A stretch of 64,000 nucleotides of DNA from Onchidella celtica (lineage: Eukaryota; Mollusca; Gastropoda; Systellommatophora; Onchidiidae), in NCBI GenBank assembly GCA_963931925.1, contig OZ007582.1, positions 34,547,969-34,611,968 of the forward strand, in the 5' to 3' direction. The stretch's first letter is position 1, and each line of letters opens with the position of its first letter. Position numbers and translations under genes: made by a program. This document shows, piece after piece, positions 1 to 11,345 of the stretch. The notes beneath the pieces were generated by a model. It did no database searches, had not been told where the DNA came from, and saw only the letters and a program-made list of their open reading frames with translations.

Positions 1-51
<51 letters not shown>

Positions 52-63
52 AGAGAGAGAGAG
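1..63. repeat. (GA)n microsatellite
   Basis: Almost pure GA dinucleotide repeat at the left edge, probably continuing outside the window. Confidence 0.95.
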
Positions 64-807
64 GCCGAGAATGAATTCCTCCCGCCACTTTTTTTTTTTT
101 AATAATAAGATAAGATAAAAATTCTTGATCTTTTTTGTGCAATGTGCATTGTCGTTGTGATCTTATCTCTCTCCACTATGGCAAGAAATCATGAAGATAC
201 TCAGTCTTTCTCGACATAAATGAATTAAATGCAAACACAGCATATAATTTAGTTTGTCATTCACCAAAATGAAATAATAAATAAATAAATAAACAAATAA
301 ATCGATAGATAAATAGATAAATAATTATGTAATAAATAAATAAATTTTAAAAAATAAAATAAAACAATAAAAAGATAAATAAATTTTAAAAAAGTAATAC
401 ATAAATAAATAATTACTCCGAGTTTGGTTAAAACATCTGAATCATCAAAACTCGTTCCCGTGTTCTTCTTCATCTTCATTTACTTTGCGGGTGGTTTGTG
501 GGTGCTTCTGTCCTATCTTTCTGCTTACATTCTGTCAATCGTCTTGCTTTTTTCTTCTTTTTTTTTTCCTCCCTAGCACGCTGTGGCCGTCATTGTGTCG
601 ATGTGTGTGTTTTCCCCGAACTCAGAACTGAAACTTTTCATCGCCATTTTCGTCCTCTTCAAGTTCTTCTTGTTTTTATTATAATTTTTACCTCTGTCGT
701 CCTTGGCCCATTAAGCCCTAGAAAAACATTCCTTAGGATACATCAGAAAAAGCGTTCAAATTGTATACTTTGAGATCAAGAAAAGAGAAAAAGGTAAAGA
801 AAGAACT
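64..807. other. No gene seen; AT-rich with AAAT-type repeats
   Basis: The stretch from about 270 to 410 is a degenerate AAAT/AAATA simple repeat. The rest is AT-rich sequence with short open frames that contain many stops in other frames and no recognisable protein similarity. Confidence 0.6.
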
Positions 808-944
808 AATCCCACCCCCACTCCCACCCCCCCCCACCCACCCCCAAAAAGAAAATGCCAACCATGGCTGCACTGTGGCGACGACGTGTCTGCTCCAGTT
901 GTAACTGGGCTCCAATGACACTAAGGTAAATTTCTCGAAGGGGA
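808..944 (+). mobile_element. SINE 3' tail fragment (tail type A)
   Basis: A C-rich linker is followed by GCACTGTGGCGACGACGTG and CCAATGACACTAAG. The same block ends the full-length SINE at 6919-7340 and appears reversed at 15606, 18930 and 37341. The tRNA-like head and middle are missing, so this is a 5'-truncated copy or a remnant. Confidence 0.8.
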
Positions 945-2004
945 TCGAAGCAGTATACAAATACAAAATTTTTAATACAAGCGGTTTAAAGGGCCTTCCT
1001 TGAAGCAAAGATAGTAGAAACGATAAGATGAGACACTCCCTTCTTCGCACCGCTAAAAAAAAAAAAAAACGTGCACACAATTTGCACACTGATTGAGGGC
1101 GGGGCCCATAGCACATAGCATGAAAAGAATGCTTGATGAAATCATGATGAATTAATGATCCGGGTTTGTTACAGTGTTACTGCGACTAAAAATATAAGAA
1201 AAAGAAAAAATAGCCAGAGTTTTTCCCATGGGATTGAAGTTATAATTACAAGAAAAGTGACGTCAGTTGAGGCCTATAGCGGTAGCTGAACAGTGAACAA
1301 GATTCAATATTTTCCCTCTATGGCTTTGTAAAATATGGCCCTGTTCATGACTCCTCGCATTCGCCGCTGGGTGCCGATGCGAAATCTGTGCATGTTAAAA
1401 GCGCCAGCTGTCTAGTCTTATTCTATCCAGTATCTTTATTTGAAGTATGTATGTCCGAGGTGGGTGCCAGTGTACTAAAAGCCCACATTGGAGGAGGTTT
1501 CTGGGAAGTTTGCATGCGCTTTACATTGATAGTAATACATCAAAAAGTTTGGTCTTTTTGCCTGTTTTCAGCCAATTTAGTTAGCTACATTAATAAAACA
1601 ATCACGTCTGTGATGAAGCAGTTAAATAATTCATGTTAAATAGCATTAAAAAAGTTTACAAACATACTGGACTTTATCATTGAGTCAAAGATTAAGGTCT
1701 TATCGTGGACATTCAATATTCTAGTGGCCGTTCGCAGGTAGGTAGGCTTGAAATGGACAGACGTACTGCGCTTCGAAAATCCACGTCTGGACTGGCAGGT
1801 TTGTACTTGTATTGATTTCAACATTCTACAAATTATTTTATTTGTTCACTTGGTCTGTTGATTCAATTTACCACCCTGTTACATTTTTTCCCTGATTGAA
1901 AGCTTGCCTTCCCTTTTTCTTTTGCATTTATTATTTCTTTCGCCGGGCTTTGTTACATACATTTTTGTTTCTTTTTACCATGTAATTCAGACTAGAACTT
2001 TAAT
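945..2004. other. No gene seen
   Basis: AT-rich single-copy-looking sequence. The part from about 1255 to 1345 (accumulation of GTAGCTGAACAGTGAACA and TCAATATTTTCCCTC) resembles sequence near 22440-22560 and, reversed, near 47185-47225, so it may be an old dispersed repeat. No coding signal. Confidence 0.4.
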
Positions 2005-2070
2005 TGAAAATTGAAATTAATAGATTAAAATTTATCCATATCACCCCCCCCCCCCCCACCAGCAACAACA
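2005..2070 (+). mobile_element. Internal fragment of the SINE (linker region)
   Basis: The sequence AAAATTGAAATTAATAGATT, then a poly-C run, then ACCAGCAACAACA, matches the linker of the SINE copies at 44486-44959 (+) and 26050-26353 (-). Only this short piece is present. Confidence 0.65.
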
Positions 2071-2315
2071 AAATCATATATATATTGTTATTAATAAATA
2101 TTCAAATATCATTTGAGTTGTGTGTTGTGTGAACTGATGTGAGTTGTGAACTGCTGTGAGTTGTGAACTGTTGCGAGTTGCGAACTGCGCCTAACAGGCT
2201 GCGTTACAATTTGCTCTGAGATAGAGAGAGAGAGTGAGCGAGACAGGGGGAGAGAGAAAGAAGCAGTGCAGTGTGTTGAGCGCTTCGCCGGTAGCTCCAT
2301 TCTGTTCTGTGGTTG

Positions 2316-2400
2316 ACATGTTGTTTCTGTAAAGCGCATAGAGCATTTTAAATGGACATGCGCTATATAAATGCTATACATTATTATTATTATTATTATC
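2316..2400 (+). mobile_element. 3' end of a retroelement with (ATT)n tail
   Basis: The sequence GTAAAGCGCATAGAGC, then GCGCTATATAAATGC, ends in (ATT)n. This arrangement (GCGCTATATAAAT followed by a trinucleotide tail) is a common 3' end of SINEs and their partner LINEs in animals. The body is too diverged to classify. Confidence 0.55.
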
Positions 2401-2712
2401 TTGCGGTTGCGGTGCTCTATTTGACTCTTTCATTAATTGACCTACATGCTTTTTATAAACAATTTCATTTGGTCTTAAAAAAGATCAATAAAACAAAGCT
2501 TGTCAATTCATTACCGTAACTGTAAAGGGTATACGGGCTCCCTAGAAAACGGCCACCTCCTGTACTTGGAGGCTTTTGATACCCTGGGGGCGAATTTTCT
2601 TTCTCCCTCAAAGTGGACGCACTTTTCTTTTTTTAGAACTTTGTCATTTAAATGAAGGGAGCAAAAACAAAAAACAAAAAAAACTAAGGATAGCAGCGGC
2701 TCTGGGTCAGTC

Positions 2713-2829
2713 TGTTTTGCATCGGTTTTGCATCGGTTTTGCATCGGTTTTGCATCGGTTTTGCATCGGTTTTACATCGGTTTTGCATCGCTTTTGCATC
2801 GGTTTTGCATCGGTTTCGCGTCGGTTTTG
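2713..2829. repeat. 11-bp minisatellite
   Basis: About ten tandem copies of GCATCGGTTTT with few substitutions. Because 33 bp is a whole number of codons, it is open in several frames on both strands; those frames are by-products. Confidence 0.95.
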
Positions 2830-2968
2830 ACTCAGAGCTGAACTCCATTCAATTATTGAGGCAGACGTGTTCCAGTGCGCGACTTCCCGTTTAATTAATA
2901 CTTTCATAGTCCACAAAATCGAGGCAAAACAAACTTCACTCATACGGTGCGGTGGTAATCGGGTCTTA

Positions 2969-3907
2969 GGGGCCGTTCAAATACATTATTACACCTCGGA
3001 GGGGGGGGGGTCTTTGGCTCCTGTAAGAAAAGTGTAATATTACATTTTTTGCTCCCTGGGAGGTAAAAAGGTTGGGTAGCTGAGAGAAAAAAAAATATTT
3101 GTCATTTATTTTTTAAACTATTTTTATCTTAATGAAGAATAAAATCTTAAATACAGAATATATATTTTTATTCAGTGTATAATTTTTGGCTCAACCTTTG
3201 GCTTTTTTTTTTTTACTAAACCTGGCGATCCAGTCCAACTTTCACCAGTGTTGCCATTGTTTACATTGGTAGCCTAGCAATCAAAATGACTTCCTCAAAG
3301 AACCAGTACAATGAACTTTGTCAGCTGTACAGGCAGCAAAGATCTTAAAATAGTACAAGATCTTTGACAGGCAGTTATATCCTGATAAAAAAGGTAACAT
3401 TGTGGATATGTCAATGATATGTACAGCGCCTTGGGCTCACTTGGTGGGGAAAGGCACTATATATAAGAAATCTTTATTATTATTATTATCTATTGATCAC
3501 CCAATTATTTTTTTTAATTTTCCTAAGTGCCCATATTCACAGTTGACTTCACTTATAGTGGATTTGCGATATCTCAACATGCATTTTTGTGGCAACGGTA
3601 TTCTTGTCACTATTAATTAAGATTGTTTTTTGACTGTATGTGTCCACCACATTACAGATGATTTTTTCACTGCTGAGTTTTTGTGATATTTGTTTCCAAT
3701 AAAACGTTAATACATGCTGTATTACATACTGTTCACTGTTATAGACTTATACTAGTGAAGCTAAAAAAAAATAGTACCGAGTATGTAAAATTGTAATAAT
3801 ACAGAATGGGGGGGGGGGGGGTCTTTGGCTTCTGTAAGAAAAGTGTAATAAGGGGGGGGGGGTCAAAAAGTCCCCAAAATGGTGTAATAATGTATTTGAA
3901 CAGCCCC
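2969..3907. mobile_element. Non-autonomous PIF/Harbinger-like element
   Basis: Terminal inverted repeats start GGGGCCGTTCAAATACATTA on the left and, reversed, GGGGCTGTTCAAATACATTA on the right; about 25 of 26 positions agree. Both ends are flanked by TTA (2966-2968 and 3908-3910). A 3-bp TTA/TAA target duplication with GG(G)C-starting termini is typical of PIF/Harbinger transposons. Inside, a G-run followed by TCTTTGGCTYCTGTAAGAAA occurs twice as a direct repeat near both ends. There is no transposase; the interior holds a retroelement tail at 3396-3491. Confidence 0.75.
3396..3491 (+). mobile_element. Retroelement 3' end with (TTA)n tail, nested
   Basis: GTACAGCGCCTTGGGCTCAC followed by AAAGGCACTATATATAAG and (TTA)n. 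This is the familiar animal SINE/LINE 3' end pattern. It lies inside the Harbinger-like element, so it either inserted there or was carried along. Confidence 0.6.
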
Positions 3908-3910
3908 TTA

Positions 3911-5529
3911 CAGGACTCAGTTAAGTTTTAAACAGTTGCCGTCTTGCATAGGATGCAGTTACAGTTTTGGAATTTGTTGACTTTTCCTAAAATGGATATC
4001 AAGATGTGCTAAAGTATGCCGAGTATCAACTAAAAATATGCATGAATAGACTCTTGACCAGTGGGTTCTGACCATGACTCTCTAGTTAGTGATCGGGTCC
4101 TATGTGATCCGATAACTGTAAAGAGTCGCGGGTGATCGGGTCTCATTATAGCCCTGTTACTCTAAAGAAGGATTGCTGGTAGGGTCTTCGTGCTTTCTGA
4201 GGTATTCTCTCACGTGGCCTCTAAAACATGGACCCTAAAACAGTGCACTGACATTCGCTAGAGAGGCCAATAAATGAAAGATGCCCTATGACCTTACAAG
4301 AAAAAAAAAAATTATACAGTTGCAAAAATTGAGGGAAGTTGGGGGAGGGGGGGGGGACATGGGGGCGGGCAGAGGAGGACATTCTGAATTCCCCTAGTGA
4401 CTGAGAAAGAAATCGCACTCAGAGAGGACATTCAGAATTCCCTCAGTGACTCAGAAAGAATCAGCAGGAAGAGACGAAGGATGTCAATTAAGCTTCATAA
4501 AGAAATAACAAACTGATCATACCAGTGCAAAAAAAAAAACTACAACAAAAATGGCACCCCTATCTCTAAAAGTGTTTTGGCATCACCAATTTTTTTTTAA
4601 TTAATTATTTTATTTCATGGACCTCGACTTTGTTAAGGGCAAAAAAAAAACCGAGAAATAAATAGATAAAAATAGCACCGTTTATCTATCTAAAGTGCTT
4701 TGACATCCAAATGTTACAGTTACAAAAGAAAAAAAATGTGGTGAAAGTTAATCATGGGAACACCTGGGACACGGAGACGCAATGAATGTGAGACTTTTGG
4801 ACTTAGGAAAAAAACATATGGGAAACACTGCGAAATGGGAATAGATCAGAGGGAGAGAAGCTGGGAATCTTTTTTTTTTTTAATTTGTTATTTAAGTTGG
4901 GCGTGCATTCCATGTACCCCTGGGGTTGCTGTGGAAGGGAAGAATGGACGGAGATATTGATCCGTGGAGTTTTGAGGGGCCACCATAGCTTTGTACTCCC
5001 AGATCAATTATCTTTACGTTCTTGGTATGAATTGCTTTGTTTGTTTTTTACTTATTATTATTAAATTATTCTCCGAACAGAAAAAAATAATTTCAACGGC
5101 CCAATGCAAGAAGCGATCACATCCATGTTCACAAAAGAGAAGATAATCACTTCTTTCGTTGAACCGATGAGTTTTTCCCTTCTTTTTCTCATCATGTCAA
5201 GCGCCATTTTGGGATGGAACATGTTTCACTACTTATTACAGTGTCAACAGGCATGCAGTGTGGCTCTTCTTTTAAAAGGGATGTCGATCGATTAATAAAT
5301 TTTCATTAAACATGCCGCCCACTGGATAAAAAGGATGAAGTGAGAACAAAGGTCAGTGAACCGGGAAATATAATCAGAAAGCAATCTGACATTTCTTTTA
5401 CAAGTATGTAATTTTTGGTACTGTGTGATCCGATGTAGGTAACTAAATTTCTTAATATAAATAAAATATTTGCATTTGTATTTGTATACTCCTTTGCTCC
5501 CATTTGTTAAATTTTCCTAAATGGTTTTG
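3911..5529. other. No gene seen; one local 50-bp duplication
   Basis: The block at about 4371-4470 is a tandem duplication of roughly 50 bp (AGAGGACATTCTGAATTCCC repeated as AGAGGACATTCAGAATTCCC). The rest is AT-rich sequence with A-runs and no recognisable coding or RNA gene. Confidence 0.5.
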
Positions 5530-5710
5530 TCCACAGCAACCGCTCCTCTATTTTTTGCGGAAAATGATGTTTAAAAAACACTCTTTGCCTCTATAGAGGT
5601 GAGGAGTGGAGCGGAACGGATGGTATGGACAAGTATACAGATGCAAAGAGTGTTTTACTTTTTCATACGTCATATTACGTAAAATAGCGGAGCGGAGCGG
5701 ATGCTGTGGA
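5530..5710. mobile_element. Small inverted-repeat element (MITE), TCCACAGCA ends
   Basis: The left end TCCACAGCAACCGCTCC and the reversed right end TCCACAGCATCCGCTCC form matching terminal inverted repeats. The interior has no coding capacity. The superfamily cannot be assigned because no clear target duplication is seen. Confidence 0.65.
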
Positions 5711-5988
5711 CCAGACCAATTAGTGTCATTGAAGCCCAATTACAAAATTAATGGAGCAAACGCTTAGTAGTCACAGTGCAGCGCCGCATTTGAATGCAAA
5801 CGCATCAGAAATTTGTGTTTACTTCGCTCTAAAACACTATAACCCAAACCAGCAGTTTTCTATTCTGTTTTGTTTCGTTTATTTCTTTGTTGATTACTGA
5901 CAATTCATAGTTGTTTTCTAGCCAGGGCAAATGGCACCAGGGGGCTTGCAGACCACTAGTAAAGCAGAGCAAATAAAATGTAATGGCC

Positions 5989-6336
5989 GTGTTCAGGCTG
6001 CCAGCAGAGCAGAACCGAGGGGTACGGTATGAATTAGCCGGACTTTATTTTCTGCTCGGTGTGCTCGACTTTGAGATGGTGTACAGGCTAAAGCTCTGTT
6101 TTCACGTGTACAGAAACGGAAACGGCAACGGGGACGTCCAAAAGCTATCAAATATTAGAAAGAAAGGGGCTTTCCGTGTGTACCGATTCGAGGTTTCCGT
6201 TGTCTTATCCGTTTTCGTACACCATGAAAACTCAGCTTTACTCATCAAGCGACAACATTCCAGTCATTACAGTGTGCGCTGGTGTAGGCCTACTGGAGTG
6301 CTCTACTGTGCTCTTCTCTGCCCGCAGTCTGAACAC
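5989..6336. mobile_element. Imperfect inverted-repeat element, host of a nested MITE
   Basis: GTGTTCAGGCTGCCAGCAGA on the left pairs with the reversed right end GTGTTCAGACTGCGGGCAGA; the arms continue imperfectly. The element at 6091-6238 sits in the loop, so this one looks like the older host. Confidence 0.55.
6091..6238. mobile_element. Inverted-repeat MITE, AAGCT..GTGTAC family, copy 1
   Basis: The left end is AAGCTCTGTTTTCACGTGTA followed by CAGAAACGGAAACGG. The reversed right end is AAGCTGAGTTTTCATGGTGT followed by an ACGG-rich arm. It is the same family as 11744-11925 but more degraded. Open frames across it are shadows. Confidence 0.65.
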
Positions 6337-6381
6337 CCTAACTTTCTGCTCTGCTCTGCCCTGCTCTGCTGGGATTCTGTA

Positions 6382-6578
6382 CCCAGCCAGGATGACTACG
6401 TTAATCCAACGTAGCTTTTTCGCAAGATTGGTAGGATTACCGTTCAGGCGGTTTACCTACATTAAATTGACATTGGCACGATGTCGTAACAGCGGATCAA
6501 GGTAGAAACGATGCCATTCCTATGTGCAAACTTGAAGTCAGTTTTACGCGTAGGATTTCAGTAAGTTACTAGCTGGAT
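6382..6578. mobile_element. Palindromic MITE, CCAGCCAG family, copy 1
   Basis: The ends read CCCAGCCAGGATGACTACG and, reversed, TCCAGCTAGTAACTTACTG. The interior (GACATTGGCACGATGTCG, GATGCCATTCCTATGTGCAA) matches the copies at 33481-33666 and 34919-35095, where the ends are better preserved. No coding capacity. Confidence 0.65.
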
Positions 6579-6918
6579 AAGGGTCTTATGTTTACAACTA
6601 TTCTTGAAATCGGACTTGCCACAGTCAATAGACGAGAATTCAATTGAGGGTTCACCTGACATAAATTTCTCGCTGACGTTAGAGGTGAAAGTTTGATTAA
6701 AGTGTTTCTACAACATTTTTCTGAAGTCAGCACGAAAAGCCAAAACATTGTATGAACCTCAGAAAATCTGTGGAAAGGCAGCAATTTTTTTTAAATTTTT
6801 TTTTAAGACACACACAACAGAAATAGAACATTTTTCTTGCCTTTTCTGAAAAGTAATGATTTTCACGTACGACAGTTTCACTGGCCCGGACAGTTTTCTG
6901 TTCCATCATTTATCCCTA

Positions 6919-7340
6919 ACACACCTTGGTCTAGAGGCAACGTGCTCGCCTCTCATGCCGAAGGTATCAGGTTCAAATCCCGGCCTGTGCAGGCATGTTG
7001 GAATTTTTGGGATTTTTCTCATATTTTCCTGTCCCTGATCCTTTGGGAGGTAGGATCGATCACCTAGTCTTCTCGGATAAGGACGAAAATTTCGGAGGGC
7101 CCAGGTGCGTGTTGCGCACGTTAAAGATACCTTGGCAGTTGGAAAGGGAAAAGAACAGGCCGCTGCCAGGGCAAAATTAAATAAAATTCATCCCTCCACT
7201 CCCTCAACCTCTCCCCCTCATCCCCCCCCCTTGAAAAAAAAACAACCGCCTATGGGCGCTGCACTGTGGCGACGACGTGCCTGCTCCAGCTGTAACTGGA
7301 CTGCAATGACACTAAGACAAATTTCCCAAATGGGATTATA
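6919..7340 (+). mobile_element. Full-length tRNA-headed SINE, tail type A
   Basis: This is the best full-length copy of the window's main SINE. The tRNA-like head holds GGTCTAGAGGCAACGTG (A-box area) and GGTTCAAATCC (B-box, 6970-6980), the internal RNA polymerase III promoter elements. A central region follows: TTTTTCTCATATTTTCCTG, GGTAGGATCGATCACCTAG, TCTCGGATAAGGACGAAAAT and CACGTTAAAGATACCTTGG. Next come GGCAAAATTAAATAAAATTC, a C-rich linker, and the type A tail GCACTGTGGCGACGACGTG up to TTTCCCAAATGGGATT. The conserved centre may correspond to one of the shared SINE central domains (Meta-type is a candidate), but I could not align it. Confidence 0.88.
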
Positions 7341-8932
7341 AAAGTCTACAAAATACAAAGTACCGCCGTAGGCTCAGTATCCATATTTAATCAGGGCCAA
7401 TTTAACAGGATTAATGGCCCTTGGATAAAGCATTAGGATTTTCTTCCCCTTTTCAAAAACCAGTGTAAATTTGTATGCACCGTGCCCTGAACTCTAAATG
7501 TCCTGGACAACTGCCCAATGTGGCCATGCGTTAAGATGGTTGTGCATTTGATTATTATTGTCCACGCGAAGCAACATGACTGTAGTCCTATGACAGAGAA
7601 AGGATTCCATGCAATCACTAATTCATTTCGTAACTTTTGATATTCAGAATTTGTTTGTTTTTTTTTTCATTTACTAAGTGAAATACAAGGCGTTGCCCGG
7701 GACAAACATGCTTCCGCCCTCCTTTCAAAATAATCATCTCCAGTCTGAAATAAAACTGTTTAAAATTTCAGGTGCGGTAGTGTAGAATTGAAACCTCCAT
7801 GCGTGATACCAATTTGGATTTGTTTTTTTTAATTAACATTAGATTTTGTACGGGCCAGAATAAGTAGGTCTAGACAAAACAAAGAAAGCCAATGTTTTAA
7901 TAACCTTTGATCTGGTTAAAACTGACCAGTGCTATATCTGGCACGACGGAAGTGACTTTCCGCCTCGTCGGGTTTACTTACAACCACGTAGACAGCTGTA
8001 TATAATAGGAGCGGATCGAATACCAAGTTGTATTACTCGAACGAGTACGGAATATTCGTTAATCGCTTTCGAATATTCGGCAGTGTTTCGAATACCTCAG
8101 GGTTTTCATACAACTCCATCCAAAAACATAAATCATTTAATTTGACTTCCCACGAAACACACTGAAATAGTGTATTTCTTGCTTCTCCCCTTCAATAATT
8201 CACACAACTCGATGACCTTCTTTGCAATTGAGCTTATTTTCAGACGATTACTTCAAATTCGGAGATTATCTATCCATTGTCTGCTTATGAAAACTTGAAA
8301 AAACAAAAACATTTTAAAATCTCTCAGATATTTTCAACACTTTTCGAGTGAATGTTTCGACACACGTCGCTGAATTGAATATTCGAATAGTTGTAATATG
8401 TCGAATACTCCGAGCACTAGCTGTAGAAATTGTATGGGAGAGTGTGTATATTTGTTTGTATGAACGTGCTGTGAATGACAGAATGCTTAGGCTACACACG
8501 AATGGCTGTCTCGCTACACCAAGGGTTAATGAACGTGTGGGCGTATAATTCGGCATTTACGCAAACATTTTTGTTTTAGCCCTTTCTTTTTCAAACCCGT
8601 TTGCGTCACATGCGTGCGTGCGTGAGATGATGAAATCAGAGGAAAACTATTTTACACTTGCTATGTTGCATCAGTCTTGTGGAGAATGACCTTCATTTTA
8701 TACATAAACATAATCTTTTCATTATTATCACAATCATTTGAAATCTATCTATCTACATACTAAAAAGACTGGTGGGTTTTTTTTAAGCAAGACTCACTGC
8801 CACTCATGCAGCTCGGATTGGTGTGAGCTTTTGAAGGAACCTTTCTTTCGACTCGGGGAAGATTCTTTTTATATTTGGAGACGTTGAAATGATGCACTAT
8901 TAAATATGTTTGTTTTTCTTCTAGTTTGCTTT
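7341..8932. other. No gene seen; possible Helitron 3' end remnant
   Basis: Near 7672-7705, read on the minus strand, TTGTCCCGGGCAACGCC is followed by CACTTAGT. That resembles a Helitron 3' hairpin and CTRR end but is degraded and has no partner 5' end I could find. The rest shows no gene. Confidence 0.35.
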
Positions 8933-8947
8933 GTGTCACTGATTTCG

Positions 8948-9329
8948 TGTTTAGGTCGTTATTTTAGGAGGTTCGCTGCCCTTAGCATTTACACCTCACT
9001 TTTTCTTCGTTTCATAGTTCTTGTTGTGACAGGAATTCGTTTTGTTTTGTTTTTTTAGAATTTTGCCCGGGCAGCGGCCTTGTACTTGTACGGCCTGCTC
9101 TTCACGATTTCCAACTGCTAAGGTATCTTAAACGTGCGCAAAAGTGCACACGGGCCCTGCGAGTTTTTCATCCTTACCCGTGTAGTTTAGATGCTCGATC
9201 CTACCTACCATAGGATCAGGTACCTGAAAATGTGGAGAAAATCCCGAATTCCAACATGCCTGCACCGACCGGGATTTGAACACGGTACCTTTGGCACAAG
9301 AGAGGCGAGCACCTTGCCTCAAGACCACC
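8948..9329 (-). mobile_element. Full-length SINE, tail type B, with 15-bp target duplication
   Basis: Read on the minus strand it has the tRNA-like head (GGTGGTCTTGAGGCAAGG), B-box-like motif near 9280, the central region, then GGCAAAATTCTAAAA and tail type B (GTGTAAATGC, AGCGAACCTCCTAAAATAA). It is flanked by the identical 15-mer GTGTCACTGATTTCG at 8933-8947 and 9330-9344. Such a direct repeat is the product of target-primed reverse transcription and fixes the element ends. Confidence 0.88.
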
Positions 9330-9344
9330 GTGTCACTGATTTCG

Positions 9345-10178
9345 CCCCCCCCCCCAACCCCTTACCCTTTCTTTTCAACGAACACAGGAGCTCATGTCGT
9401 TATCAATTGAATTGGACAAAGCCTGCCCTGATCCACGCTGAGTTGATATGCCATAGTGTGCACGGGCCTGGCGTGTACGATTAACATTAGGCCTATCTCC
9501 GTTCATATTGTAAATCATAGGCCAATTCTTTAACTTTTATCTCTAGCCGTTCATCGAAAGGAACAGTGATTAGCGTAATATAATAAAAAGATAACTCCAA
9601 ATTGGTGTCAAGCCATGAAGGTCTAAATTTCTGTACTGATTCACCTGAAAACTTCAACAGAGTTTACTTTCGGACTGAAGGATGTTTCCATGAATGTTTG
9701 GCACTCCCATGTTTTGTCTACAAATTTGTACAGAAACAATTTTTTTTCCTATGAGTATGCTTTCCAGTGGTCCATTTTCGTTGTTGTTTTTTGTCTTCTG
9801 TTTATTAATCATTGTTTAATTAAAGACACTAATGAACTTAGGAGAAACTGCATTTGACAAACCTGCTGCAATGAAGAAAATCTTAAATGAACGGAAAATG
9901 AAAATGTGAGTGGATCTGAAGAAATGGGGTTTAAGGTGAATTAGCAAAATTCATGAAAAACCACTCCAAGGGGGGGGGGGGGGTATTTTCCAGGAAAACT
10001 GAGATTCACGTATAATATAAACAATTAGTCATTTGTCTACATTCCGTTAAGATATTTTGCTCGAAATCGTCTCAGAAAAATTTTTATTTTGACTTTTTAA
10101 AGAGGTATACAAATTCCCCATTAAGTCCAGTTTCGATATGGGCAGATGTGGCTTGAAATGGCCTATCTGAAAGAGAGA
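9345..10178. other. No gene seen
   Basis: AT-rich sequence with a G-run at about 9970 and no coding or structural signal I can support. Confidence 0.5.
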
Positions 10179-10179
10179 T

Positions 10180-10181
10180 TG

Positions 10182-10212
<31 letters not shown>

Positions 10213-10262
10213 GAGGGAGAGAGAAAGAGAAGAGGGATAGGAGAGAAAGAGGAAGACACGAA
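10180..10262. repeat. (GA)n-rich microsatellite
   Basis: GA dinucleotide repeat grading into degenerate purine sequence. Reading frames rich in Arg/Glu or Ser/Leu here are by-products. Confidence 0.9.
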
Positions 10263-10674
10263 GGTGGGGGAGGGGAGTGGGTGAAAGAGGTTTATCCTAG
10301 GCAATTTCGGGAATCTCAGCTAATACTCTAACATAGAAATTAAAATAATTTAGTGATTCCCGTCCGTTAAGTCCAAAGACGAAAATGAAAGAAGAAAGAA
10401 AGGAAACTGGTACACTGACGACTCATTTTTTACAAGTCAAGATAAAATTCCCAAGATTAAGAGAACAATAAATTACTGCTGTATTGTGATTGGTCGTAAA
10501 CGCCAAACGAATTCATTTTCGTGTCACTCTCTCAACGAAAGACAAAAACATACAGAAATTACATCCATGCTGTCATTATCTAGTTTATTTATTAATGTAC
10601 ATAGATGAATAATGTTGTATATCCGCTTTAACTATTATAATGAATCTCGCCATTTCTCCAGATTATCTTTGGCG

Positions 10675-10835
10675 GGGCCGGGTAGCTCAGCTATATACAT
10701 TTTTGGAGAGATAACTGGTCTAGTAAAGTTCATTTTGGAAAAATTTCTTTACAATTATACGGAGTCCGGAAAAGCGTAGTGGCAAGCATCCTCACCAATC
10801 AATCGGGTGACCATGGTTCGATTCTCAGGCAGTTT
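10675..10835 (+). mobile_element. Possible tRNA-derived SINE head
   Basis: GCCGGGTAGCTCAGCTATA begins like a tRNA 5' arm. Further on, TAGTGGCAAGCATCCTCACC then GGTTCGATTCTC has A-box and B-box spacing like a tRNA. The parts do not fold into one intact cloverleaf by eye, so I read it as a retroposed tRNA relative, not a working tRNA gene. Confidence 0.4.
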
Positions 10836-10950
10836 TTTTTTTAAAGTCTTTTTTATTAGGAATCAATCTGTTTACTTTTTTTTAAAAATCCAACAACAAT
10901 AATAGGGAATAAGTCAAGTTTTTTAATTTTTTTATTTAGCCAACATCTAT

Positions 10951-11107
10951 ACTGGCGGATAAACCCAGGCCGAGATAGTTGGCGGATAGACCTGGGTAGT
11001 ATTATGCCAAGAATGTTTGCCGATAAACCTGGCTAGTATCTGCCGAGAATGTTGGCGGATAAACTTGGCTGATACCTGCCGAGAATGTTGGCGGATAACG
11101 GCAGCCG
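10951..11107. repeat. About 35-bp minisatellite
   Basis: Four imperfect tandem units of the type TGGCGGATAAACCTGGCT followed by AGTATCTGCCGAGAATGT. Unit length is about 34-36 bp. Confidence 0.8.
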
Positions 11108-11345
11108 TAACTTTTTTTTTTTCACTCCATTATAATAACACATCGGTTTTCGACTTGCTAACTCTACGGCATTTTTGTTGTCCATCGAAGTTCCTATGAT
11201 GACCCTATCTGTGTTCTCAACGATGAGGGTGCATGGCTCCTCGGTCCAAAGCTTGAGGCATGCGGGCGCCAGCAGGGTTAGATACAATTCCGAGACGGTC
11301 CCTTTCCATCAAATTCCGGGACCGGGATGAAAGATGATAGATGAT

